Below are positions 1-6,921 of a stretch of 14,971 bases of DNA, piece by piece. How positions within the stretch are numbered: position 1 is the first letter of the stretch; each line of letters begins with the position of its first letter. The notes beneath the pieces are model-generated. The model did no database searches. It saw only the letters and a list, made by a program, of their open reading frames with translations, and was not told the origin of the DNA. The translations under genes and the position numbers were made by a program. Source of the DNA: an uncultured Clostridia bacterium (GTDB taxonomy: Bacteria; Bacillota; Clostridia; Oscillospirales; Ruminococcaceae); contig CALERQ010000132.1 in the NCBI GenBank assembly GCA_937907305.1, positions 1-14,971 of the forward strand, given 5' to 3'.

Positions 1-1
1 A

Positions 2-316
2 GTGTGCGGCTGCCCCGTTGAGTATGTTTCCATGGGCTTTTATATTGTTGCCTGCCCCGGCCGTATGTATGTCCGCCGCAATTCCTGGCTTACCGGCACC
101 CTGATCCCCGCCGTTGTTTGGTGCGGATTGCTGCTGGCTGCCGCCTTTGCCGTTTCGGAGCAGTGGTTCTGGATCCCGTTCCTAATGTTCCTGGTTTCTC
201 TTTCCGGCTGGGCCGGCAAATTTGTGGCCATCGCGGTGGTGCTGGGGCAGCCCGCCGACAGCTACTTGCAGGATAACGGCGGCTCCATTAAAGTATATAC
301 TCCCGCGGAGGTTTGA
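2..316 (+). CDS. C-terminal part of a membrane protein, probably DUF3267 family (5' end outside window)
   Basis: The frame is open to the left edge, so the true start lies outside the window and the GTG at position 2 need not be a start. The visible 104 residues hold a hydrophobic pair of segments (about residues 30-50 and 54-82) followed by a soluble tail that ends just before the next gene. The pattern of two membrane segments and then a Gly/Asp-containing turn and a short acidic tail resembles the C-terminus of DUF3267 putative membrane zinc peptidases. The HExxH part, if present, would be upstream of the window, so the family call is recalled similarity only. It ends 3 nt before the next ATG, so the two genes are probably cotranscribed. 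Confidence 0.5.
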   Translation: MCGCPVEYVSMGFYIVACPGRMYVRRNSWLTGTLIPAVVWCGLLLAAAFAVSEQWFWIPFLMFLVSLSGWAGKFVAIAVVLGQPADSYLQDNGGSIKVYTPAEV

Positions 317-319
317 CCC

Positions 320-985
320 ATGGCATACTGGATGACACATCTGCGGGTAGCGGAAGCCCTGCTGCGCTGCCTGCCGGAGGGAATCTCTCTCCCCCATTAT
401 TACGCCGGTTCCATCGCGCCGGATTGCGGCCGCACCGAATGGAACGAGGACGGTACGCCGCATTATCTCCCTGGCCGGGTGGTGACCCACTGGCTGAAGA
501 AGGACGAGGCGCTGGACCGCTGTCTCATCGATTTTGAGGGCTTTTACACTGCGATGATGCCCCAGGCGGCCGATGATGAGGCCCGTGCCTTCTATTGGGG
601 ATACTATATCCATCTCATCACCGATGCCATGTGGCAGGAGCGGGTGCTGCGCCCACGCCGGGAATCCCTTGCGGACCCTTCCAAGGAGAACATTGCCGCC
701 ATGCGGGCTGACCTGAAGCTGGCCGATTTGGCCGATTATCGGGATAATCCTCACTATCCCCCGCTGGAGGTTCTGCGCAATACCCCCTCCTTCCCCAACC
801 GCTACCTCGACTACTACACCGAGGACGACATCGAAAACCAGGTGCGTAACATTCCGCAGACCCTGGCGGAGCAGTCCGCCGCCGACCCCGGGGAAAGTCT
901 TTGGCTCTCCCCGGAGGAGCGCGATGAGTTTATTATGTTTGCCACCGCCAAGTGCATGCAGATGGTGCGTGCTCACCTGGCTTAA
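320..985 (+). CDS. Zinc-dependent phospholipase C-fold protein
   Basis: 221 residues, ATG start with GGAGG about 8 nt upstream (305-310). His7 near the N-terminus, the segment AGSIAPD at 29-35, THW at 56-58 (His57) and YYIHLITD at 95-102 (His98, Asp102) match the all-helical zinc-dependent phospholipase C / S1-P1 nuclease fold (PF00882-type), in which such His and Asp residues bind zinc. There is no signal peptide or membrane segment, so the protein is probably cytoplasmic, unlike secreted clostridial alpha-toxins. Many Firmicutes carry such uncharacterised homologues. The substrate cannot be told from sequence; the family match is good, but enzymatic activity is inference. It follows the preceding gene by 3 nt and is closed by a terminator directly downstream. 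Confidence 0.8.
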   Translation: MAYWMTHLRVAEALLRCLPEGISLPHYYAGSIAPDCGRTEWNEDGTPHYLPGRVVTHWLKKDEALDRCLIDFEGFYTAMMPQAADDEARAFYWGYYIHLITDAMWQERVLRPRRESLADPSKENIAAMRADLKLADLADYRDNPHYPPLEVLRNTPSFPNRYLDYYTEDDIENQVRNIPQTLAEQSAADPGESLWLSPEERDEFIMFATAKCMQMVRAHLA

Positions 986-999
986 TTTATCCATCCGCC

Positions 1000-1026
1000 A
1001 AAAGACTGCCTGCGGGCGGTCTTTTT
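1000..1026 (+). terminator. Rho-independent terminator after the phospholipase-like gene
   Basis: AAAAGACTGCC (1000-1010), loop TGCG, GGCGGTC (1015-1021) and a T-run (1022-1026). The core stem is 7 bp with one G-T wobble, and the A-run pairs with the T-run. It begins 14 nt after the stop codon at 985. Confidence 0.85.
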
Positions 1027-1048
1027 CTCTCTGCACGCCCGGCATTTG

Positions 1049-1078
1049 TTGACACCGTACTTTGCCGCATGGTAGAAT
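1049..1078 (+). promoter_or_regulatory. Sigma-A-type promoter of the lipoprotein gene
   Basis: TTGACA (1049-1054) and TAGAAT (1073-1078), separated by 18 bp. The perfect -35 and near-consensus -10 lie directly after a terminator and about 65 nt before the next start, so the lipoprotein is an independent transcription unit. Confidence 0.75.
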
Positions 1079-1143
1079 GAGGGCAGGCAAATCCCCCCGA
1101 TTTCAGCTCAATTTTTCAGTAAACCGAAAAGGAGGTTATGACC

Positions 1144-1593
1144 GTGAACCACATCAAAAAATGTTTGCTTCTGCTGCTTGCTGTTCTACTGCTGTGTTCC
1201 TGCGGCGCCCAGGATACCCCCACGCCCGATCCGCAGCCCGTCCCGGCCGAAAGCTGCACCATCAGCGGCTCCTTTACCGCCACTGTCCGGGGTGTGATCC
1301 CCGATTACTGCCTGGATGACACCACCCCTCTTGTCGCCGTAGTCACGGAGTTCCAGTCCCAGCCTTTTACTGTGTATGTAGGGGAGGAGCTTGGCAAAAA
1401 GCTGCTGGAGGAACAGAGCGGCCAGCCGCTCGTTTTTACCGTAGCATCCCTTACTGTTGACCGCAGCAAGGAGGAAGTGCAGAAGCTTTCGACCGCCTCT
1501 CTCCTGCGGGAATTCAACCTGCAAATCACCGATTGCCGCCCCGCCGAAGAGAGCGAGCTCGGATTGGAAAGTCTGCATCTTACCATTGAATAA
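1144..1593 (+). CDS. Small secreted lipoprotein of unknown function
   Basis: 149 residues from GTG 1144. A strong AAAAGGAGG (1127-1135) is 8 nt from this GTG but only 2 nt from the ATG at 1138, so the GTG is preferred; ATG 1138 would add two residues. A basic start (HIKK), a leucine-rich core and LCSC with Cys20 form a type II signal peptide, predicting membrane anchoring on the outer face. A Pro/Thr-rich linker follows, then a domain of about 120 residues with mixed beta-type sequence and no enzyme motif that I recognise. Own promoter, own terminator and no partner gene: monocistronic. The function is unknown; a beta-rich (OB-like or lipocalin-like) domain is possible but not shown. Confidence 0.75.
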   Translation: MNHIKKCLLLLLAVLLLCSCGAQDTPTPDPQPVPAESCTISGSFTATVRGVIPDYCLDDTTPLVAVVTEFQSQPFTVYVGEELGKKLLEEQSGQPLVFTVASLTVDRSKEEVQKLSTASLLREFNLQITDCRPAEESELGLESLHLTIE

Positions 1594-1617
1594 TTTTACC
1601 GATAATATCCACACTGC

Positions 1618-1647
1618 AACACCGCCCGGCTGTGGCGGTGTTTTTTT
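1618..1647 (+). terminator. Rho-independent terminator of the lipoprotein gene
   Basis: Perfect 9-bp stem AACACCGCC (1618-1626) / GGCGGTGTT (1634-1642), 7-nt loop, with the T-run continuing to 1647. It lies 25 nt after the stop. Confidence 0.9.
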
Positions 1648-1677
1648 ATGTCACGGGGAGGGCTGCTTCGGGGAAGA

Positions 1678-1801
1678 CCGTGCCAGGCCAGGGTGGGGCG
1701 CAGCCCGGCGGCTTCGCCGCCTAAGGCGCGGGCCCTCCGGGCCCGCGCCTACCGCCGCCTGCGGCGGCGGTAGCTGCGCCCCACCTTGCCCCCTGCACCG
1801 G
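1678..1801. repeat. Cloverleaf-shaped GC-rich inverted repeat (candidate MITE/REP-like element)
   Basis: An outer stem pairs 1689-1704 with 1773-1788 (16 bp, one G-T wobble; the 13-bp core GGTGGGGCGCAGC pairs perfectly). Weaker pairing extends it to about 1678 and 1801. Inside are three back-to-back perfect hairpins, each with a 3-nt loop: 6 bp (1707-1712/1716-1721, loop TTC), 12 bp (1724-1735/1739-1750, loop TCC) and 9 bp (1751-1759/1763-1771, loop TGC). The whole folds as a four-way junction on either strand. It has no T-run and lies between two ordinary terminators of convergent genes, so it is not needed for termination. No transposase is nearby and I see no clear target-site duplication. 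Its mobile nature is inference. Confidence 0.75.
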
Positions 1802-1806
1802 CCAAC

Positions 1807-1832
1807 AAAAAAGAGCCGCCTTTTGGCAGCCC
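1807..1832 (-). terminator. Rho-independent terminator of the hemW transcript
   Basis: Read on the - strand: GGGCTGCC (1832-1825), loop AAAA, GGCGGCTC (1820-1813), then six T (1812-1807). The stem is 8 bp with two G-T wobbles. It begins 14 nt after the hemW stop. Confidence 0.8.
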
Positions 1833-1846
1833 CTATCCCGCGCCGC

Positions 1847-2947
1847 TTACCCCAGCAGCGCCACGATAATGGAATTACTCAGCAAAAATCCTCGGTCGGT
1901 CAGCGCAATGTGTTCTCCGTCCGCCCGCAGCAGCCCAGCCTTTTGCAGCGGCTCCGCCCGCCGCAGCAGGGCGGCATAGTCCTGCCCGTAGCGGGCCGCC
2001 AGCACCGGGGTCAGTCCCTCCGCCAGCCGCAGAGAAAGCATCAGCGCTTCCTCCCAGTCCCCGCCGGGACCGTCATCCAGCGGCAGCTGCCACACATCCT
2101 CCGCCGCCATAAAGGCCGATAGATCCTCCGCAAAGCGGAACCGTCGCCCGTCATAGTAGCTGGCCGCCCCCGGTCCAATGCCCAGGTATTCGCCCAGCCG
2201 CCAGTATACCGTGTTGTGCCGGCTCTCATATCCTGGGTATGCCGCGTTGCTGATCTCATAATGCCGCAGTCCCGCCTGTTCCAGCACCTTATAGTAGGCC
2301 AGATAGCACTCCGCCGCTGTGTCCTCATCGGGGCAGCGCTGTGCCATTCCCATCCGGTCAAAGGCCGTCCCGGTCTCAATTTTCAGCAGGTAGGAGGAAA
2401 GATGCGGTACTTCCAGCGAAAGGCCATACTCGGCCAATCGCGCCGCCTTTTCGGGGGTCTGTCCCGGTGTCGCCAGCATAAAATCCACCGAGATATTCCT
2501 AAATCCCGCCGCTTTCGCCATCGCCACCGCCGCTTCGCCCTCCGCTGCGGTGTGGCCGCGCCCCAGCAGCCGCAGCATCTCATCCTCACAGTCCTGCAGG
2601 CCAAAGGAGATGCGGTTAAAGCCCGCTTCCCGCAGTTTTTCCAGCAGCTCCGGCGTCACGGTTCCCGGGTTCGCTTCCACCGTGATCTCAGCATCCGCTG
2701 CCACCGGCCACCGGCGGCGTACCGCCTCCAGCACGGTGATAAGCCCCGTCCCCAGCAGGGTCGGCGTCCCCCCGCCAAAGTAGACGGTCTGTATTTCATA
2801 ATCCTCCAGCGGGGCGGTTTCCACCGCCCGCACCAGCGCCGCCGTGTACGGCTCCCGCAGTGAAAGGTCACAACCGCTGTAAAAGCCGCAGTACCCACAC
2901 CGGCTACGGCAAAACGGCACATGGAAATATAGGCTTACCGGCTTCAT
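1847..2947 (-). CDS. hemW: Radical SAM heme chaperone HemW
   Basis: 366 residues from ATG 2947. AAAGGAGC (2962-2955) sits at good distance from this ATG. An upstream in-frame TTG (2965) would use that same Shine-Dalgarno as coding sequence and is rejected. Near the N-terminus, CRSRCGYCGF gives the radical SAM motif Cys13-x3-Cys17-x2-Cys20, and YFGGGTPTLL follows as the SAM-binding GGGTP segment. The residue after the third cysteine pair is Phe rather than the Cys of coproporphyrinogen dehydrogenase HemN (CxxxCxxCxC), and the length fits HemW. HemW inserts heme into respiratory proteins; it does not make coproporphyrin. The gene follows the sugar kinase by 14 nt, and the kinase stop TGA overlaps its Shine-Dalgarno, so the two are cotranscribed and probably coupled. 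No functional link between them is evident. Confidence 0.9.
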   Translation of the reverse strand: MKPVSLYFHVPFCRSRCGYCGFYSGCDLSLREPYTAALVRAVETAPLEDYEIQTVYFGGGTPTLLGTGLITVLEAVRRRWPVAADAEITVEANPGTVTPELLEKLREAGFNRISFGLQDCEDEMLRLLGRGHTAAEGEAAVAMAKAAGFRNISVDFMLATPGQTPEKAARLAEYGLSLEVPHLSSYLLKIETGTAFDRMGMAQRCPDEDTAAECYLAYYKVLEQAGLRHYEISNAAYPGYESRHNTVYWRLGEYLGIGPGAASYYDGRRFRFAEDLSAFMAAEDVWQLPLDDGPGGDWEEALMLSLRLAEGLTPVLAARYGQDYAALLRRAEPLQKAGLLRADGEHIALTDRGFLLSNSIIVALLG

Positions 2948-2961
2948 GGAGACAGCTCCTT

Positions 2962-3951
2962 TCAACTTATGCTTGTGTGTTCCTGAGCCGGAGAAGGTTT
3001 ACTGCAGGATGCGGTAACCTCCTGTTCACTGGGGATGCTGGCAACGCCGCCGTGGTGCTGGGTGGAAAGGCTGGCGGCGCAGCAGGCGAACCGCGCGATA
3101 GCGGTCATCTCCTCCACCGACAGTACTTCCGGTGCTTTGCCAAGCTTCAGCAGTCGGCTCATGACGCTGCCGCCGAAGATATCTCCCGCGCCGGTGGTAT
3201 CCACCACATGAATGCCGGTGGGGGCGGCGACCGTGCCGGAACCGCTGCGGTTGGCAAAGTGACAGCCCCGGGGACCCAATGTGATATAGATAAGGCGAGC
3301 GCCGTACTCGCGCAGCAGCTTTTGCGCCGCTGCCTGTGGAGAGATGTGCCACAGGCAGTCTACTTCCTCATCGCTGATCTTGATAATATCCGCCTGCCGC
3401 AGCCCCCATTCTATCTGCTCTGCCGCGGCGGCTTCATTTTGCCACAACGGTTTGCGGAGGTTAGGATCGAAGCTGATGAGCTTGCCTTGTGCCTTGGCAT
3501 AGGCGACTGCCTGCTGTGTTGCCGCCCGTGCGGGTTCGTCTGTTAAACTTAGCGTGCCGAAATGGAACACCCGGCAGGAGTCGATCAGGCTATAATCCAC
3601 CTCGTGCTCGGTCAGGCAGGTATCGGCGCCGGGCTTACGGGCAAAGCTGAACTCCCGATTCCCGGCGGCATCCAGCGTGACGAATGCCATGGTCGTGAAG
3701 ACTGATGGATCCTTTACGATGCCCTGAGTCGCAATACCGCAGTTGTTGGCGGTCTGAATGAGCAGACGCCCGAAGCGGTCATCGCCGACCTTTCCAATCA
3801 TTGCGGTGGAGCAGCCGTATTTTTGCAGGGCGGCAAGAAAATTGCAGGGTGCGCCGCCCGGCTGGGCTTTTAGTGTGGGGTAGCCGGCGGCATCAGTGGT
3901 CACCGGCGCAAAATCAATGAGCATTTCACCCAAAGCAACGACATCGAACAT
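2962..3951 (-). CDS. PfkB-family carbohydrate kinase, probable fructokinase
   Basis: 329 residues from ATG 3951, which has AAAGGAG (3965-3959) 7 nt upstream. The longer open frame from 4002 adds a proline-rich stretch without ribosome site and is rejected. GEMLIDF at 8-14, the N-terminal ribokinase signature GGAPCN at 32-37 and the C-terminal signature DTTGAGD at 251-257 (catalytic base Asp257, anion hole GAGD) define the family. Sequence around GEMLIDF, RKPGAD and FDPNLR is typical of fructokinase (ScrK-like) members, which phosphorylate fructose with ATP. Other sugars such as 2-keto-3-deoxygluconate cannot be excluded. It is the first gene of a two-gene unit with hemW. The roughly 175 nt upstream (3952-4128) hold no gene and no promoter that I can place with confidence. 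Confidence 0.85.
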   Translation of the reverse strand: MFDVVALGEMLIDFAPVTTDAAGYPTLKAQPGGAPCNFLAALQKYGCSTAMIGKVGDDRFGRLLIQTANNCGIATQGIVKDPSVFTTMAFVTLDAAGNREFSFARKPGADTCLTEHEVDYSLIDSCRVFHFGTLSLTDEPARAATQQAVAYAKAQGKLISFDPNLRKPLWQNEAAAAEQIEWGLRQADIIKISDEEVDCLWHISPQAAAQKLLREYGARLIYITLGPRGCHFANRSGSGTVAAPTGIHVVDTTGAGDIFGGSVMSRLLKLGKAPEVLSVEEMTAIARFACCAASLSTQHHGGVASIPSEQEVTASCSKPSPAQEHTSIS

Positions 3952-4128
3952 GGGGGAACTCCTTTCTGTTATAGGGGGAGGGTGGAAATGAGAAGTATGC
4001 ATGGGAGCTTTGACGCTTTGCGATGAAGGCGGAGATAATAGCTTCCAATTTTTCCCTTAGCGTTCCTGGTAATGCCCATTGCGGCGCCCGACCTGTTAAC
4101 CATATGAAAAAACAAAGCTGGAATACTA

Positions 4129-4699
4129 TTAAGTGCTTTGGCCCTGTTCCAGCGCATGGATCATTGAATCGATGCCCAATAGTGCCGTGTGGCAGCTGGC
4201 AGTTTTCCGGAAGGCAGGCGTGTAATAAATATTGTTGTCAGCATCGAAACAGAATTCTTCGGCAGTGAGTTCTTTCACCTCAAGTGCCAACAGACCATTT
4301 CCAAGGAAACGGCGCATGAAATCGATTCCGGCGCACATGGCAGCGATAGGTTTCTTCCTGCTGATAAAATGAGTGACGCATGCCGCTATCGTGTCAGAGC
4401 TCTTATAATTGTTCAACAAACCGATTCCACCGGGGATAATCAATGCATCATATTCCTCAAAAGCAATTTCACGAATATCTTTTATGCGTCCTCTGCACAA
4501 TGCGGGCAGCTTCTAAAAGGACATTCCGCTTTTCTGTCATCTGCTCGGTCAGGTGGCTAACCGATGGAACGGAGATATCTTCTGCAATAGGAGTGTAAAC
4601 ACAGCCGTATTTGTCAAGTGTGGCATAGGTTAGGATTACTTCTTCGATACAGGAGCCATCACCAAGTCCACAGCCAGCCAATAAAACTAAATACTTCAT
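4129..4699 (-). pseudogene. ElbB/DJ-1-PfpI-like protein gene broken by a one-base frameshift
   Basis: The first segment (from ATG 4699) starts MKYLVLLAGCGLGDGS and reads to RNVLLEAARI before running out of frame and stopping at 4469. The second frame takes up exactly there with CRGRIKDIREI and continues through DALIIPGGIG and AAMCAGID (nucleophile-elbow Cys) to the stop at 4129. Removing one G near 4498 (ATT-G-TGC) joins both into about 189 residues. The pattern matches the ElbB-type branch of the DJ-1/PfpI superfamily (GCGxxDGSExxE start, RNVLVEAARIARG, PGGxG), somewhat shorter than the usual 215-220. A pseudogene or a sequencing error are both possible. The region is more AT-rich than its neighbours. 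Start 12 nt after the end of the upstream regulator frame suggests a former operon. Confidence 0.75.
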
Positions 4700-4711
4700 T
4701 TATTTTCACTT

Positions 4712-4861
4712 TCATTTTGTTTTTTCTTTATAGGCTTCGGCATCTATTTTGCCGTCCGCGGTAATCTCAATGAGGCGGCCCTTCTTTTTATTGACGGAAT
4801 TGAGTGAAGCCAGCATTTCCAGAACGATGGAAGAAAGCTCCTTGATCTTGACCTCCGGAAC
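4712..4861 (-). pseudogene. Downstream remnant of the interrupted XRE-like regulator gene
   Basis: Directly after the TAA at 4862-4864 the same frame stays open for 49 codons (VPEVKIKELSSIVLEMLASL at the start, then a Lys-rich stretch and ITADGKID) to TGA 4712. This is the continuation expected of the regulator family as I recall it, where the CPIGQ motif is followed by a VPE(V/I)KIKDL segment. The remnant also lacks the usual long C-terminal helix, ending shortly after DGKID. It has no start or ribosome site of its own, so it is not translated unless the stop is read through. Confidence 0.65.
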
Positions 4862-5104
4862 TTACAGCTGCCCAATGGGGCACTGGTTGGAGCAGTAGTA
4901 ATTGCACAGCGAGGGACGCTTATACTTTTCCGCCATCGTGATGACCTCATCAGGGCGGGGGAGGGACTTGCCGCTCTCGATTTTCTCGATGCGTTCCGGC
5001 ATGATGGTCTCAAGAAGCTCACTGGCTTTTTCGCGAGACAACCCCAGCTCCTCACGGATCAGCTGATACGTGTTTTTGTTTTCTTTGTTTGAGGCTCTGC
5101 CCAT
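4862..5104 (-). CDS. XRE/helix-turn-helix-like regulator, truncated by an in-frame stop
   Basis: 80 residues from ATG 5104, with AAAGGAGGG (5120-5112) 7 nt upstream. Residues 13-60 hold a Cro/CI-type helix-turn-helix pattern (YQLIREELGLSREKASELLE, then PERIEKIESGKSLPRPDEV), followed by a cysteine cluster Cys67-x3-Cys71-x3-Cys75 ending CPIGQ. I recall a widespread clostridial family with this start and cysteine cluster that runs to about 130-170 residues. Here a TAA replaces the codon where family members tend to have an aromatic residue, and the rest of the frame remains downstream. The cysteines suggest a metal or redox site (inference). The short protein keeps the DNA-binding part and may still act. 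It has its own promoter and precedes the frameshifted ElbB-like gene. Confidence 0.7.
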   Translation of the reverse strand: MGRASNKENKNTYQLIREELGLSREKASELLETIMPERIEKIESGKSLPRPDEVITMAEKYKRPSLCNYYCSNQCPIGQL

Positions 5105-5120
5105 GGAGGTGCCCTCCTTT

Positions 5121-5165
5121 GCGGTACTTTGTCTGCATCATACCGCAAAAAGGGCTTGATTGCAA
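5121..5165 (-). promoter_or_regulatory. Promoter of the XRE-like regulator with inverted repeat over the -10
   Basis: On the - strand, TTGCAA (5165-5160), 17-bp spacer, TATGAT (5142-5137). An inverted repeat GCGGTA (5121-5126) / TACCGC (5141-5146), 14 nt apart, overlaps the -10 and the probable start site. This is the position expected for an autorepressor operator; binding by the downstream regulator is inference. Confidence 0.6.
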
Positions 5166-5199
5166 GAAGGGCTTTTCAGTCTCGGCGGTGGGGGTGAAA

Positions 5200-6921
5200 T
5201 TAGGACAAGGCAGACAGGTAGCTGCGCAGGGCATCCATGCCGCAGATCTCGGTATCCCGCAGGCTGCCGGTTTTTGCCGTTTCCTCGGTACATCCGCAAA
5301 TAACCACACGGTACCGCCGGCTACTCTCCGGATGGCTTCCATCCGCTGTGACAAGAACATACGGGAATGGGTCTCCATCGTGGTACCGGTCAAACCCTTC
5401 CCTTTCCAACGCGGTGAGCTCTTCGTTGGTCAGTGTAACGGTTTTTATGGTATCCACCCAGCCCAATGGATTAAAGGTGCTGATGATGACATCATTCACC
5501 GGGCCCTTAAACAGCCGCCCGTTGACACCCTGGTCATTTTCCTTCCCATTGTGGTAGCCGCCCAGCGAAATCAGCGCACAGTCGGCATCTGCCGCCGCCA
5601 TAAAGGCCTTTCCCACCAGCGCGGCCGTTTCCACCAGTGTCAGGTCCTCTGGGAAAACGGTACAGATGCCGGGTTCCTCCTGCAGGGAATCCAGCAGGGT
5701 GCGTTCCATCACGGCAATGACCTTTTCACCGGTCGATCTTCCCGCACACCATTCGCGGCATTCCTCGCCCACGGGGACGATAATATCCTCCCAGCCTTTA
5801 TAGGTCAGCGGCGCGCTGAACCCGGCGTTCAGCATGTTTACCACATCCAGGTATTCCTCGGCAGGGAAAGCCCCACTCTCCTCCAGCGGCAGCAGCTGGG
5901 AGCTATCTCCCGCTAAAACGCGCTGCCCCTTTTCCGTGGAAATAAAGTCCATAAACTTCAGGGCGTCCGCCAGCTTCTGCTTATTGCGGGGGATCTCCAG
6001 GCCGGCGCTGAGCCCGAAATAGCAGGCGGTATTGGTAATATACCGGTTGCTGGAGCCATCCAGACTGAGCCACGGCATCAGGCCATACTGGTCGCCGCTG
6101 CCGTCTGTATTCTGGCTGAAGCGGAACGCGCTGCCGGAAACAAGAAATGCCGTATCGCCTTTGGCGAACGCTTCCTTTGCTTCCTTCGAGGTCATCCCGC
6201 AGCAACCGCCGTTTATCATCCCCAGGTCGATCCACCGCTGCATATAGGCGATGGTATCTGCCCATTTTTCACCGGCAGAGGCCTGGCCCCGCAGGAATTC
6301 CTCCTCCCAGTCCAAGCCCTCCGGCGTGCGCAAAAAAACGGTATCCGCCAGATTGAAAAGATACTGAAAGCCGTTTCCGGCAAGCCCCATATTGGTCGCC
6401 GAGACCTTGACTCCGGCCTCACGGATCTTTGGCACCAGTGCCTCCAGCTCGTAAAAGCTTGTTGGGACTTCCCATCCATGCTTTTCAAACAGTGTCTTGT
6501 TATAGTAAATGCCCAGTACCGAAAAATTGCACGGCAGCAGATAGATGGAGCCATCCACGCTGCATTCATTCAGCCGGGAGACCGCGTACCTTGAGCTGAA
6601 TTCGTACCCGGACAGATCAATCAGGCGCTCCTTCTGCAGATCAGCCTCCGGCAGGACCTTTGTCGTATAAATATCCGGGATCTCTCCCACATCCAGCAGC
6701 CGGTGACCATACTCGGTCATATTGGCACCCCGGTAGCTGATAAATTCCAGATTGATCTCCGGATACTCCTCCTTCAGTGCCATTTCCAGCGCCGTGTCGT
6801 TATAGTAACCGGTCAGGATGGTCAGCGGTTCGTGCGCCGGCTCCGAAAAGTCGGCGCAGCCGGCCAGAAGACCCATCGCGATGACGGTCGCGATGAAAGC
6901 CGGCAGTCGTTTGTTTTTCAC
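5200..6921 (-). CDS. Lipoprotein: solute-binding domain fused to a 5'-nucleotidase C-terminal-like domain
   Basis: 573 residues from GTG 6921, which overlaps the upstream kinase stop as GTGA; a TTG at 6924 is an alternative. Signal peptide with lipobox LAGC (Cys22). Residues about 35-420 read as a family 1 extracellular solute-binding protein (ITGY-type start, YYNKTLFEKHGW near 140-150, then GDTAFLVSGSA near 256-265). Residues about 424-572 resemble the 5'-nucleotidase C-terminal domain (ETAALVGKAF, ALISLGG, then VTLTNEELTAL). The catalytic metallophosphatase domain that normally precedes it is absent, so hydrolysis is not expected and ligand binding is more likely. No permease genes are nearby. 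The gene is coupled to a sensor kinase, so it is probably a sensory binding protein rather than a transporter part. I see no clear terminator after it. Confidence 0.8.
   Translation of the reverse strand: MKNKRLPAFIATVIAMGLLAGCADFSEPAHEPLTILTGYYNDTALEMALKEEYPEINLEFISYRGANMTEYGHRLLDVGEIPDIYTTKVLPEADLQKERLIDLSGYEFSSRYAVSRLNECSVDGSIYLLPCNFSVLGIYYNKTLFEKHGWEVPTSFYELEALVPKIREAGVKVSATNMGLAGNGFQYLFNLADTVFLRTPEGLDWEEEFLRGQASAGEKWADTIAYMQRWIDLGMINGGCCGMTSKEAKEAFAKGDTAFLVSGSAFRFSQNTDGSGDQYGLMPWLSLDGSSNRYITNTACYFGLSAGLEIPRNKQKLADALKFMDFISTEKGQRVLAGDSSQLLPLEESGAFPAEEYLDVVNMLNAGFSAPLTYKGWEDIIVPVGEECREWCAGRSTGEKVIAVMERTLLDSLQEEPGICTVFPEDLTLVETAALVGKAFMAAADADCALISLGGYHNGKENDQGVNGRLFKGPVNDVIISTFNPLGWVDTIKTVTLTNEELTALEREGFDRYHDGDPFPYVLVTADGSHPESSRRYRVVICGCTEETAKTGSLRDTEICGMDALRSYLSALS

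Noticed and set aside
182..1090. Long antisense open frame of 302 codons
   Set aside because: It is a frame shadow of the phospholipase-like gene in GC-rich DNA, crosses the terminator and has no ribosome site.
1689..1788. The GC-rich structure as a CRISPR repeat or tRNA
   Set aside because: No repeat-spacer periodicity, and no tRNA signatures such as an anticodon arm with a 7-nt loop, T-loop GTTCRANNC or acceptor end.
2948..2965. TTG start of hemW at 2965, six residues longer
   Set aside because: The TTG-AAA-GGA-GCT codons are the Shine-Dalgarno of the ATG at 2947, which begins with the family-typical sequence.
3952..4002. Seventeen extra N-terminal residues for the sugar kinase from 4002
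   Set aside because: No ribosome site, atypical proline-rich sequence, and the AAAGGAG for ATG 3951 lies inside it.
3969..4157. 62-codon open frame on the - strand upstream of the sugar kinase
   Set aside because: No Shine-Dalgarno, no recognisable family, overlaps the kinase leader and the end of the ElbB-like remnant.
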